Of a DNA stretch of 64,000 bases, positions 7,853 to 16,438 are shown in pieces. The position numbers and the translations under genes are program-made. Where the stretch lies: the NCBI GenBank assembly GCA_018056425.1, contig JAGPFR010000005.1:1-64000 (forward strand), written 5' to 3'. The notes under the pieces are model-generated. The model had not been told where the DNA came from. It did no database searches and was given only the letters and a program-made list of their open reading frames with translations. This stretch comes from Lachnospiraceae bacterium. GTDB taxonomy: Bacteria > Bacillota > Clostridia > Lachnospirales > Lachnospiraceae. Position 1 is the stretch's first letter, and each line of letters begins with the position of its first letter.

Positions 7853-9672
7853 TCCGATTATTCATTTCAAAAGTAAAACAAAAAGGTTTTAAAACCGTAA
7901 TGAAGATCTGTTTTGTGAGACTTAAGTATTTCATAAGACAGATCTTTTCGGGAAAGAGCTTAAGGGAGTCCTGGTCCCGTACTCTTTTCTACGGGATCAA
8001 ACCCGTTGAGTACGACGAGCTTGTAAGAAAGAGGGAAGCTGAGGTGCCTCATCCCACGGATCTTGAGTATCAGCCTCTGGTTTCAATCATCATTCCCGTT
8101 TACAACATCGAGGACAGATTCTTAAGGCCCTGCCTGGATTCCTGCATGACTCAGACTTATAAGAATTTTGAAGTCTGCGTATCCGATGACAATTCTTCTC
8201 TTGAGAGTGTTAAGTTCACTTTGGAAGAGTATGAGGCAAAGTACGATAACTTCCATGTCTTTTGGAGAAAAGAAAACGGAAGGATCTCGGAGAATACAAA
8301 CTCCGCACTATCGATTGCCAAAGGCGAATACATCGCACTTGTTGATGATGACGATCTTCTTGAGCCCTATTCGCTTCTTGAGATGGTCAGGTATATCAAT
8401 GAACATCCCGGAACTGATATGGTTTATTCCGATGAGGATATGCTCACCGAAGACGGGAGTAAAAGACACGATCCCAAGTTCAAGCCCGACTGGTCACCCG
8501 ATTCTTTCATGTCGATCATGTACACATGCCATCTGTGCGTGATCAGAAAAGCGCTTGTGGACCGTATCGGAGGCTTTGATAAGAGATTTGACGGAGCACA
8601 GGATTACGATCTGATAATGCGTATATCTGAGCTGACAGATAAGATCGGACACGTTCCACAGATCCTTTATCACTGGAGAGAGATCCAGGGTTCTACTGCT
8701 CTTGATATGGGTGCCAAGGAATACCTTAAGGCTGCCAGCGAGAACCTGAAGAAGGAAGCGCTTGAAAGAAGAGGCCAGAAAGGACATATCGTCTGGTGTC
8801 CGCTTAAAGAAGTCGTTCAGTGTTTTCCTGTGTATGAGACAGATGATGACGATCTTGTCAGCGTTGTCATTCCTTCCAAGGATAATTACAAAGTTCTCAA
8901 GAGATGTATCGACAGCATCCACGAAGTTCCTGCGGGTGTTAAATTCGAGGTCATCGTAGTCGATAACGGATCAAGCGACAAAAACAAAGAAAAGTATGCA
9001 AAGCTTCTTGAGGGCTACGGTGATTCATATGTATACGAGCCTCTCAAGTTTAATTTCTCTAGGATGTGCAATATAGGCGCATCACATGCAAAGGGAAATA
9101 TCATCCTCTTCCTGAATGATGATATCAAAGTTCACGGTGACGGCTGGCTTTCTGCTATGGCAGGCCATGCAAAGCTTCCTCATGTGGGAGCTGTCGGATG
9201 CAAGCTTTATTATCCCGGGGGATGTGCCATCCAGCATTGCGGCGTCGTAAATACCGCTGCAGGTCCCGGACATGCTTTCTACGGCATCGAGGATAAGAAC
9301 ATTGTCATGTACGGCGGAAGAAATCTTCTACCTTACAATTTCGCGATCGTTACCGGTGCCGCGCTTATGGTTACCGCCGATAAATTCAGGGAAGTCGGCG
9401 GATTTGAAGAGACTCTTACCATCGCTTATAACGATGTTGCACTTTGCTTCTCGCTTCTTGAAAAGGGATACAGGAATGTATTAAGACCCGATGTTGCACT
9501 TACCCACTACGAGTCGGTAAGCAGAGGACTTGATGAGAAAGACAGTGAGAAGACCAAGAGGAGAATAGCCGAGATGGAGAGACTCTATGAACTTCATCCC
9601 GCGATGAAGGGATTCGATGCATGCTTCAATCCCAATTTCAAAAACGATTCTGCTGATTTCAGATACGAGTGA
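7849..9672 (+). CDS. Tandem family-2 glycosyltransferase
   Basis: A 607-residue cytoplasmic or membrane-associated protein with two GT-A (GT2) domains. Domain 1 (about 75-290) starts PLVSIIIPVYNIEDRFL and has the nucleotide-sugar/metal motif LVDDDDLLEP plus DPKFKPDWSPDSF. Domain 2 (about 335-560) starts DLVSVVIPSKDNYKVL, with FLNDDIKV as its DxD-like motif and GGRNLLPYNFAIVTGA. Two-domain GT2 enzymes of this kind build rhamnan, O-antigen-like or other cell-surface polysaccharides by adding two linkages. No polymerase or flippase gene lies nearby, so the product is unknown. It is translationally coupled to trpS through a 4-bp overlap. Confidence 0.88.
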   Translation: MIRLFISKVKQKGFKTVMKICFVRLKYFIRQIFSGKSLRESWSRTLFYGIKPVEYDELVRKREAEVPHPTDLEYQPLVSIIIPVYNIEDRFLRPCLDSCMTQTYKNFEVCVSDDNSSLESVKFTLEEYEAKYDNFHVFWRKENGRISENTNSALSIAKGEYIALVDDDDLLEPYSLLEMVRYINEHPGTDMVYSDEDMLTEDGSKRHDPKFKPDWSPDSFMSIMYTCHLCVIRKALVDRIGGFDKRFDGAQDYDLIMRISELTDKIGHVPQILYHWREIQGSTALDMGAKEYLKAASENLKKEALERRGQKGHIVWCPLKEVVQCFPVYETDDDDLVSVVIPSKDNYKVLKRCIDSIHEVPAGVKFEVIVVDNGSSDKNKEKYAKLLEGYGDSYVYEPLKFNFSRMCNIGASHAKGNIILFLNDDIKVHGDGWLSAMAGHAKLPHVGAVGCKLYYPGGCAIQHCGVVNTAAGPGHAFYGIEDKNIVMYGGRNLLPYNFAIVTGAALMVTADKFREVGGFEETLTIAYNDVALCFSLLEKGYRNVLRPDVALTHYESVSRGLDEKDSEKTKRRIAEMERLYELHPAMKGFDACFNPNFKNDSADFRYE

Positions 9673-9696
9673 TCGTAAAATGACCGGAGGTGTGAG

Positions 9697-10170
9697 ATGG
9701 CTCTTAATGATGCTTGTGCAAAGCTTGAGAAAGCGGTTAATTCCTATGTTTTCCGTAAAAATGATGAGACGGATCTTGAGTTCAGGGAAGCACTTGTCGA
9801 TTTCATAAACAGAAACGAGACCGTTCTGACTTCTGTAAGGATCCTCAAAAAGGGAGCGTCTTTCGATGATGTTGCGGGTGAAAAGAATGCGGACGGATCA
9901 CGCCCCATTTCCATCTCTTTAGTCGGAGCTTCCGATGGAGTATGGATCCCTGTTTTCACCGGAAACGAGCAGAAGAATCTCGGCGTAGGACATGAGCTTC
10001 TTGAGACCGGTATCATCTGGATCCTTGATTATGCACTTTCAGTAAATGATGTTAAGGGCGTATCCATCAATCCCTTCGGAGAACAGATCAATCTCGACCG
10101 CAATTCGATAAGATCACTCCTCAGAGCTGCCAATGTAGAGGCCGGATTTGAAAATTCCGCGGAAGGCTGA
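9697..10170 (+). CDS. SseB-like N-terminal domain protein
   Basis: A 157-residue protein whose C-terminal part, GVSINPFGEQINLDRNSIRSLL, matches the hallmark viNPfg-n-l-r segment of SseB (enhanced serine sensitivity) domains, preceded by the typical WIPVFTG strand. The family's biochemical role is unclear; in enterobacteria SseB overproduction affects rhodanese-related serine sensitivity. No signal peptide or membrane helix is seen, so it is cytoplasmic. A GACCGGAGGTG site supports the ATG at 9697. It is likely cotranscribed with the preceding glycosyltransferase (24-bp gap) and with the small protein that follows 5 bp later. Confidence 0.75.
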   Translation: MALNDACAKLEKAVNSYVFRKNDETDLEFREALVDFINRNETVLTSVRILKKGASFDDVAGEKNADGSRPISISLVGASDGVWIPVFTGNEQKNLGVGHELLETGIIWILDYALSVNDVKGVSINPFGEQINLDRNSIRSLLRAANVEAGFENSAEG

Positions 10171-10175
10171 TCGTT

Positions 10176-10436
10176 ATGAACGAAGAAAAATACAGAGGAA
10201 TCGAATATCCCGAAAGGGAGGCTACCGATGAGTTCATTGATGAGGTTATCGCACACCTTGACAGGGAACTTGAGATCGGTGCGGTCAAAATGACTGTTGA
10301 GATGGACGACCATCAGGAAGAGCACGCGAAGGTCTCCCATAAATGTTCCAAGGCTTACGGGAGAGAAGCGACCACTATGATCGCTCAGCTCGATATGATC
10401 CATGACCTGTACCTCGCCGATATGGACGAGGATTAA
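10176..10436 (+). CDS. Small acidic protein of unknown function
   Basis: An 86-residue, acidic, His-containing soluble protein that I do not recognise. It is predicted largely helical (DEFIDEVIAHLDRELEIGAVKM; TTMIAQLDMIHDLYLADMDED) with no membrane segment. It begins 5 bp after the SseB-like gene and ends about 70 bp before the CIRCE element of htpG. Tight spacing and normal codon use suggest a real gene in the same operon as the SseB-like protein. No function is proposed. Confidence 0.6.
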   Translation: MNEEKYRGIEYPEREATDEFIDEVIAHLDRELEIGAVKMTVEMDDHQEEHAKVSHKCSKAYGREATTMIAQLDMIHDLYLADMDED

Positions 10437-10508
10437 GAAATGGCTCACCTTTTATAAAACTTTTAGAACTCCGCAAATGCAGTAAAATCAATGGTTTCGA
10501 ACACTTTG

Positions 10509-10535
10509 TTAGCACTCTTGTTAAAAGAGTGCTAA
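10509..10535. promoter_or_regulatory. CIRCE operator (HrcA binding site)
   Basis: TTAGCACTC-N9-GAGTGCTAA, a perfect match to the CIRCE consensus bound by the heat-shock repressor HrcA. It lies 8 bp upstream of the htpG -35 box. The same hairpin is followed by TTTTTT (10535-10540), so it may also work as the terminator of the upstream SseB operon. Confidence 0.95.
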
Positions 10536-10542
10536 TTTTTTC

Positions 10543-10571
10543 TTGACTTTAAAAATGTGCGGTCATAAGAT
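10543..10571 (+). promoter_or_regulatory. htpG promoter
   Basis: TTGACT (10543-10548), 17-bp spacer, TAAGAT (10566-10571), with the CIRCE operator just upstream. The htpG ATG lies 45 bp further on behind AAGGAGG. Confidence 0.65.
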
Positions 10572-10615
10572 GATAATCGTGGTTTGGTATTACGCGCTGT
10601 AAGGAGGCGATTTAT

Positions 10616-12691
10616 ATGAACGAAAAAAAGGGAAATCTTTCAATAGACAGCGAAAATATATTCCCGATAATCAAGAAGTGGATGTACTCGGACCACGATA
10701 TATTCTATCGTGAGCTCGTATCAAACGGATGCGATGCCGTTACCAAGCTTAAGAAGCTGGATATGATGGGTGAGTACGAGCTTCCCGAAGGATTCAAGGG
10801 CAGAATAGACGTTGTTCTTGATCCTGCGGAAAAGACCATTACCATCATCGATAACGGTCTCGGAATGACTGCCGATGAGGTTGAGGAATACATCACCAAG
10901 ATCGCATTTTCCGGAGCTACCGATTTCATCGAGAAATATAAGGATAAGAGCAATTCCGACCAGATCATCGGACATTTCGGACTAGGTTTTTATTCCGCAT
11001 TCATGATCGCAGATGAGGTTCATATCGATACTCTTTCATACAAAGAAGGAGCAAAGCCCGTTCACTGGGAGTGCGACGGAAGCACCTCATATCAGCTGTC
11101 TGACGGAGATAAGGCTGAGGTCGGAACCAAGATCACACTTTTTGTAAACGATGACTGTCTTGAGTTCTGCAACGAATACAAGGCAAGGGAAGTCCTTAAG
11201 AAGTACTGCGGATTCATGCCCACCGAGATCTTCATGTCCAAGGCAGGTGATGACTCAACCGAGACCATCGACCTTGAAGATAAGAGAGATGACGATGTAG
11301 TCGTAGAAGAGATCCACCCCACAGTAGAGAAAAAAGAAGACGGAACCGAGGAAGTTAAGGGCAAAGAGAGATTAAAGATCAAAAAGCGTCCCGAGCTTAT
11401 AAACGATCCTAATCCTCTTTGGACAAGAACTCCTTCCGACTGCACCAAAGAAGAGTATCTGGAGTTTTACCGTAAGGTATTCCATGATTACAAGGAGCCT
11501 CTTTTCTGGATCCATCTGAATATGGATTATCCTTTCAACATGAAGGGTATCCTGTATTTCCCCAAGATCAATATGGAATATGATTCTCTTGAGGGAACCA
11601 TCAAGCTTTACAATAACCAGGTATTTATCGCAGACAACATCAAGGAAGTCATCCCAGAGTTTTTGATGCTTCTTAAGGGTGTCATCGACTGTCCCGACCT
11701 TCCTCTCAACGTATCGAGAAGTGCTCTTCAGAATGATGGCTTTGTAGCCAAGATTTCCGAGTACATTTCCAAGAAGGTTGCGGAGAAGCTTTCCGGAATG
11801 TGCAAGACCGAGAAGGAAGACTACGAGAAGTACTGGGATGATATCGCTCCTTTCATCAAGTTCGGATGCCTCAAGGATGATAAGTTCTGTACCAAGATGA
11901 ACGACTACATCCTCTTCAAGAACATCGACGGAAAGTACCTTACCCTTCCCGAGTGTCTTGAGACCAAGCCCATCGACGGTGAGGAAGATGAAGAGAGTGA
12001 GGATAAGACTGACGAGCAGGCAGAAAGCTCCGAAAATACGGATGATGCCGACAAGAAGGATGACGAGAAGAAGGAAAAGACCATCTACTACGTTACCGAT
12101 CCCCAGCAGCAGAGCCAGTACATTGCAATGTTCAAGGCTGCCAAGATGGATGCGGTCATCCTTACCCACAATATCGATATGCCTTTTATTCAGCAGCTTG
12201 AGAGCAAGAATGAAGGCATCAGATTCAAGCGTATCGATGCCGATGTCATCGACGCTATGAAGACCAAGACTTCCAAGAAAGCGGAGGAAGAGCTTGCAGA
12301 GCTTACAACCAAGGTTGAGGGCATCATGAAGAAGGTCCTCAAGAAGGATAAGATCACCATCAAGGTTGAGAAGCTTAAGAACAAGAAGGTCGCTTCCATG
12401 CTGACCCTTTCCGAAGAGACACGCAGAATGCAGGATATGATGAAGATGTATTCCGCAAGAGGAATGGATATGGGTGATTTCGGAAGTGAGGGAGAGACCC
12501 TTATCCTTAATGCCGGACATCCTCTCGTAAAGTATGTAACCGAGCATGAAGACGGCGAAAATACCCGCATGATCTGCGAGCAGCTTTATGATCTTGCCAA
12601 GATCCAGCAGGCTCCTCTTTCAGCCGATGATATGGCAACATTCATCGCCAGAAGCAACGATATTCTCCTCATGCTCGCAGGAGAAAAGTAA
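10616..12691 (+). CDS. htpG: Molecular chaperone HtpG (Hsp90)
   Basis: A 691-residue Hsp90 homologue, an ATP-driven dimeric cytosolic chaperone. The GHKL ATPase site is complete: the helix YRELVSNGCDAVTKL (Glu and Asn for ATP/Mg), IIDNGLGM, and the lid GHFGLGFYSAF. The middle domain contains PLWTRTPSDCTKEEYLEFY and LPLNVSRSALQND with the catalytic-loop Arg. The C-terminal region ends in the dimerisation helices. Length is above the ~620-630 residues of E. coli HtpG, because of a charged N-M linker (about 220-255) and a highly acidic insertion at about 454-490 in the middle domain. A CIRCE element and promoter precede it, so HrcA control is expected, unlike the CIRCE-independent htpG of Bacillus subtilis. 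A strong terminator follows. Confidence 0.97.
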   Translation: MNEKKGNLSIDSENIFPIIKKWMYSDHDIFYRELVSNGCDAVTKLKKLDMMGEYELPEGFKGRIDVVLDPAEKTITIIDNGLGMTADEVEEYITKIAFSGATDFIEKYKDKSNSDQIIGHFGLGFYSAFMIADEVHIDTLSYKEGAKPVHWECDGSTSYQLSDGDKAEVGTKITLFVNDDCLEFCNEYKAREVLKKYCGFMPTEIFMSKAGDDSTETIDLEDKRDDDVVVEEIHPTVEKKEDGTEEVKGKERLKIKKRPELINDPNPLWTRTPSDCTKEEYLEFYRKVFHDYKEPLFWIHLNMDYPFNMKGILYFPKINMEYDSLEGTIKLYNNQVFIADNIKEVIPEFLMLLKGVIDCPDLPLNVSRSALQNDGFVAKISEYISKKVAEKLSGMCKTEKEDYEKYWDDIAPFIKFGCLKDDKFCTKMNDYILFKNIDGKYLTLPECLETKPIDGEEDEESEDKTDEQAESSENTDDADKKDDEKKEKTIYYVTDPQQQSQYIAMFKAAKMDAVILTHNIDMPFIQQLESKNEGIRFKRIDADVIDAMKTKTSKKAEEELAELTTKVEGIMKKVLKKDKITIKVEKLKNKKVASMLTLSEETRRMQDMMKMYSARGMDMGDFGSEGETLILNAGHPLVKYVTEHEDGENTRMICEQLYDLAKIQQAPLSADDMATFIARSNDILLMLAGEK

Positions 12692-12711
12692 TCTCATAAA
12701 AAGTGCTGTTT

Positions 12712-12747
12712 GCCCCGAAGAAACCTGTGTTTCTTCGGGGCGTTTTT
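12712..12747 (+). terminator. Terminator of htpG
   Basis: A perfect 13-bp stem: GCCCCGAAGAAAC (12712-12724), CTGT loop, GTTTCTTCGGGGC (12729-12741), then GTTTTT. Confidence 0.95.
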
Positions 12748-12749
12748 GG

Positions 12750-12778
12750 TTTACTAAACAGGCTTTTTTTGGTATACT
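12750..12778 (+). promoter_or_regulatory. Promoter of the DUF5717-type operon
   Basis: TTTACT (12750-12755), 17-bp spacer, TATACT (12773-12778) with a TGG extended -10. It immediately follows the htpG terminator and lies 33 bp before the preferred ATG at 12811. Confidence 0.65.
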
Positions 12779-12810
12779 TTATGTATCTTTGTGAAGGTGG
12801 AGAAGGATAC

Positions 12811-15800
12811 ATGCGCCGGGTTCTTTCGAGAATATTACAGGGCAATTACACATCTGAAGATCTTTCTCTTGATTTTTCCTGTTCCAGGATAGAATTGGAC
12901 GTTCTCGCAGGTGAGGAATACGAAGGTTCCTTCCACGTTTATTCATCATCAAACGCGATACCCGAGGGAAAGGTGGTATCATCCGATCTCAGGATGGTGC
13001 TCATTTCCGATACCCTTACGGGTAAAGACTCCGAGATAACATACAGATTAAATCCCGCTTATTGCAATGAAGGAGACAATGTCAAAGGCGTTTTCTCCGT
13101 CATTTCCAATATGGGTGAATACTATATTCCTTTTTCGGTCAATATCGTAAGATCGGTTCCCGATTCTTCGATAGGACCCGTTAAAAATCTTTTCCATTTC
13201 ACCAACCTTGCAAGGGCTGAGTGGAAGGAAGCACTTCAGCTTTTCTATTCCAGAAATTTCCCCTATGTCATAGCTGATTCCGATACGCAGACTAAGCTTG
13301 CTTATAAGGCTCTTTCTGTGCAGAGGGGCAATGAACTGAATATGGAGGAGTTCCTCATATATGCCGGCAAGAAGAACAGAGTAACCTATTCTTTCAGAGC
13401 GGGTGAGGTTAATATTTCCGTTCCTTCGTCAGAGCGCGGTCTGGGACTTAAGGAAGTAAATATCGAGATCGGTAAGGACGGATGGGGCTACACTCATCTT
13501 GATGTTAAATGTGAAGGCGGTTTTCTTTTCTCGGAGACTTCCGTTTTAAAGGCTGAAGATTTTTCGGGAAATATCTGCTCGCTCAAATTCTTCGTTGATT
13601 CATCGGCATGTGCTTCGGGACTTCATCCCGGCAAGATAATCCTGTCCAATTCATACACAGAGCTTGTCATTCCCGTCTGGCTCAGCGTCGGCGGAAAGAG
13701 CAAGACTGCGGGTGAGGAGCATTCCAAGAAAACTCTTTTTGTCAGAGTTACCAAGATATATGTAAGCAAGATCCTCGGTGAGATAGAGAGAAATACATAT
13801 ATCGCCGAAGTAAGCAGACTGATAGATCATATACTGACGCTTGATGAGTATGACATAACCGCCAAACTCATGCAGGCGCATATCCTTATGCTTCAGGGAA
13901 GGGACAGCGAAGCACAGTGGACCTGCGATTACGCTTCGCAGCTTCTCGATAAGAACGATAACAGGAGAACAGCGGATTCAAAGTCCCTTGTTCTTGATAA
14001 CGCATATCTTGATTATCTGCTCATCCATACGGGTGATGATAAAACTGCGGCCAAGGCCCGCAAGCATCTCGAGGAAATGTCCAAGCGTTTCAGGGATGAC
14101 TGGCGTGTGAGATGGATATATGCGAAGGCGAGATTCGCGGAGAACAATGACTCGGCCGCATTCTGGAATGAGCTCAGAAAGCTCAGCGAGGAGGGCTGCA
14201 ACAGCCCTGCCATTTATGCCGAGGGAACACTTCTGTTAAAAGAAGACCCTTCGCTTGCATCCGAGCCTGACAGATTCACTTTAAGAACAATTCTCTTCGG
14301 ACTTAAGAGGGGAATACTCGCAGAAGATATCAAAGAAAACCTTCTCTACATTTCGGGCAGAAGCCGTGCCGCACTTCCCATGCTCTTAAGAGCGCTTGAG
14401 GAGATGTATAAGGTCAGCCCCGATAACCGTATACTTGAAGAGATCTGCTCACAGCTTATCAGAAGCTTCAGACGTGACGAGCAGGCTGCTCTCTGGTATA
14501 AGAGAGCGGCTCTTGAAGATATCAGACTCACCAATCTGTATGAGAATTACATAATGAGTCTCGGCGAGGATTCATTTGAGGACATCCCGATGAATGTTCT
14601 CAAATATTTCTCAATGTCCGATACTCTTGATGCGCTGCATACCGGAAGCCTTTATCACTATGTGATCAGACACAAGAGAGATATCGGACCTCTCTTTGAT
14701 GTATATCTGCCCAAGATGGAAAGCTTTGCAATGGAGCAGATAGGCAAGGGAGTTATTACAAGACATCTTGCAGCGGTTTATTACGATGTAATCAATCCCG
14801 CATCCCTTGACAGGAATAATGCCAGGATCTTTGCCGACATGCTTTACTCCGTATGGCTCCAGTCATCGGATCAGAAGTATGTCAAGGCGTATGTATATCA
14901 AAAGGGATTCAAGTCCCCCTGGGAATACAAGCTCGGAGAAGGCAACGGATGGATATCGGTATACGGCAATGACTACATCGTTGCACTCGAGGATTCTTAC
15001 GGAAACAGATATGTAAAGAGTTCGGATTATACGCTTGAGAAATTGATGCTTCCGGGCAAGTTCATAAAAGCGGTTGCAGACTGCGTATATGACAATGACA
15101 GATTCAACATGAACATCCTTAATTCCGCAAAGGGAGAGGAAGTTGTTGATGAGAGTAACATCCTCAGATATCAGAATCTGGCCGCATCGGAAGAGCTGGA
15201 AAGAAGCGTTGCCGATTCATACAAGTTAAAGCTTCTTGATTATTTCGCGCTCAAGGGCGACAGACTGTCGCTTATAAACGGTCTGAAAACTCTGCATCCC
15301 GGACTTATGAATGCCGAGGATAAATGCGAGGTTATGAGACTGATGCTCATGACCGCGGACTACAGGCCCATATATGATCTGATCAAAGCATGCGGACCCT
15401 ATTTTGCGGATCCCAGATATATGCAGACCTTCCTTGACAGAAGACTTATCGATACCGAGGGTGAGGATGAGATACTTACCGCATCCGCGATATATTGTGT
15501 GAGTCTCGGAAAGAAAGACGGAATCATTCTTCAGTATCTGTCCGATCATTATGCCGGTCAGTGCAAGGATCTGAGGAATATCTGGAAGATGTCCGGAGGA
15601 TACGGCGTAAACCGTAAGGGCTTAGAAGAGAGGATGATCATCCAGATGCTATACAGCGGAGCATTTGTCGGTGAGAGAAACGAGATCTTCGAAGATTACC
15701 TGATAGACGATCCGGATCCCGAAGTGGTAAGAGCATTCCTTCTTCAGTCCTGCTACGACTACTTTGTACATGAGAAGCTGATCGCACCCGGCGTTTTTGC

Positions 15801-16437
15801 ACAGCTCGGAAAATACGAAGAGAACTGGACGAATCTTCCCAAGGAAGCTGCGCTTGCTTACCTGAAGTACTATTCGGAATCTCCCAAGGAGATCACCGAC
15901 GAGATAAGGGTAAGGATAATCGCACTTTTGAACATGATGATGAAAGACCGTATTCATCTGGGAATGTTCCAGAGCTTTTTGTCGGAGGATGCTTTCCCCG
16001 AAGGAGAACTTCGTACAAGTCTTCTCGAAGTACTTGATGTAATGCACGATCGCACGATCATAGATTACAGGGCATCCGAGGGAAATACCGCTGTTATCCA
16101 TTACACCTTTGCGGGCGATTCCGAGGAAGACTGCAAGTACCGCGAAGAGCGTATGAGGGATGTGTGCGGCGGAGTATGCTTCAAAGAATTCGTTCTCTTT
16201 TTCGGAGAGTGCGTACAGTATTACATAACCGAGGAAACGGCTGCGGGATCGGAACTTAAGACCAGCGGCGTTCTCAGGAAAAACGATGTGCTCGGTTCTG
16301 CGGAAGGGTCGGAGTTCGGACTTATATCCGATATGCTGGTCAGCAATACTCTTCAGGACTATGACACATTTGATAAGCTCTACGACGAGTATTACAGGAA
16401 AGAATATTTGAACAAGAAGTTGTTCAGTTTGGAGTAA
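12811..16437 (+). CDS. Giant cytosolic scaffold-like protein, DUF5717-type
   Basis: A 1208-residue protein that I associate by memory with the uncharacterised DUF5717 family of Lachnospiraceae; function unknown. The ATG at 12811 (MRRVLSRILQGNYTSEDLSLDFS) is preferred over the upstream in-frame ATG at 12703, because 12703 lies upstream of the promoter and terminator and 12811 has a GGAGAAGG site. Residues ~25-135 form a beta-sandwich with the phrase VFSVISNMGEYYIPFSVNI; a second one (about 195-310) ends LVIPVWLSVGG. The remaining ~850 residues are helical with TPR/alpha-solenoid character (for example AKLMQAHILMLQGRDSEAQW and DDWRVRWIYAKARFAENNDS). No signal peptide or membrane helix is seen. 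It is the first gene of a four-gene operon with 1-2 bp junctions. A large scaffold or assembly platform is plausible but unproven. Confidence 0.7.
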   Translation: MRRVLSRILQGNYTSEDLSLDFSCSRIELDVLAGEEYEGSFHVYSSSNAIPEGKVVSSDLRMVLISDTLTGKDSEITYRLNPAYCNEGDNVKGVFSVISNMGEYYIPFSVNIVRSVPDSSIGPVKNLFHFTNLARAEWKEALQLFYSRNFPYVIADSDTQTKLAYKALSVQRGNELNMEEFLIYAGKKNRVTYSFRAGEVNISVPSSERGLGLKEVNIEIGKDGWGYTHLDVKCEGGFLFSETSVLKAEDFSGNICSLKFFVDSSACASGLHPGKIILSNSYTELVIPVWLSVGGKSKTAGEEHSKKTLFVRVTKIYVSKILGEIERNTYIAEVSRLIDHILTLDEYDITAKLMQAHILMLQGRDSEAQWTCDYASQLLDKNDNRRTADSKSLVLDNAYLDYLLIHTGDDKTAAKARKHLEEMSKRFRDDWRVRWIYAKARFAENNDSAAFWNELRKLSEEGCNSPAIYAEGTLLLKEDPSLASEPDRFTLRTILFGLKRGILAEDIKENLLYISGRSRAALPMLLRALEEMYKVSPDNRILEEICSQLIRSFRRDEQAALWYKRAALEDIRLTNLYENYIMSLGEDSFEDIPMNVLKYFSMSDTLDALHTGSLYHYVIRHKRDIGPLFDVYLPKMESFAMEQIGKGVITRHLAAVYYDVINPASLDRNNARIFADMLYSVWLQSSDQKYVKAYVYQKGFKSPWEYKLGEGNGWISVYGNDYIVALEDSYGNRYVKSSDYTLEKLMLPGKFIKAVADCVYDNDRFNMNILNSAKGEEVVDESNILRYQNLAASEELERSVADSYKLKLLDYFALKGDRLSLINGLKTLHPGLMNAEDKCEVMRLMLMTADYRPIYDLIKACGPYFADPRYMQTFLDRRLIDTEGEDEILTASAIYCVSLGKKDGIILQYLSDHYAGQCKDLRNIWKMSGGYGVNRKGLEERMIIQMLYSGAFVGERNEIFEDYLIDDPDPEVVRAFLLQSCYDYFVHEKLIAPGVFAQLGKYEENWTNLPKEAALAYLKYYSESPKEITDEIRVRIIALLNMMMKDRIHLGMFQSFLSEDAFPEGELRTSLLEVLDVMHDRTIIDYRASEGNTAVIHYTFAGDSEEDCKYREERMRDVCGGVCFKEFVLFFGECVQYYITEETAAGSELKTSGVLRKNDVLGSAEGSEFGLISDMLVSNTLQDYDTFDKLYDEYYRKEYLNKKLFSLE

Positions 16438-16438
16438 T

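Noticed and set aside
11372..12547. 391-codon open frame antisense to htpG
   Set aside because: Leu/Ile/Val-rich shadow of an unmistakable Hsp90 gene with no ribosome binding site or family motif.
12703..12810. Upstream extension of the 1208-residue protein to an ATG at 12703
   Set aside because: It would place the start upstream of the terminator and promoter, and the extra residues look like translated terminator stem. The ATG at 12811 has the ribosome binding site.
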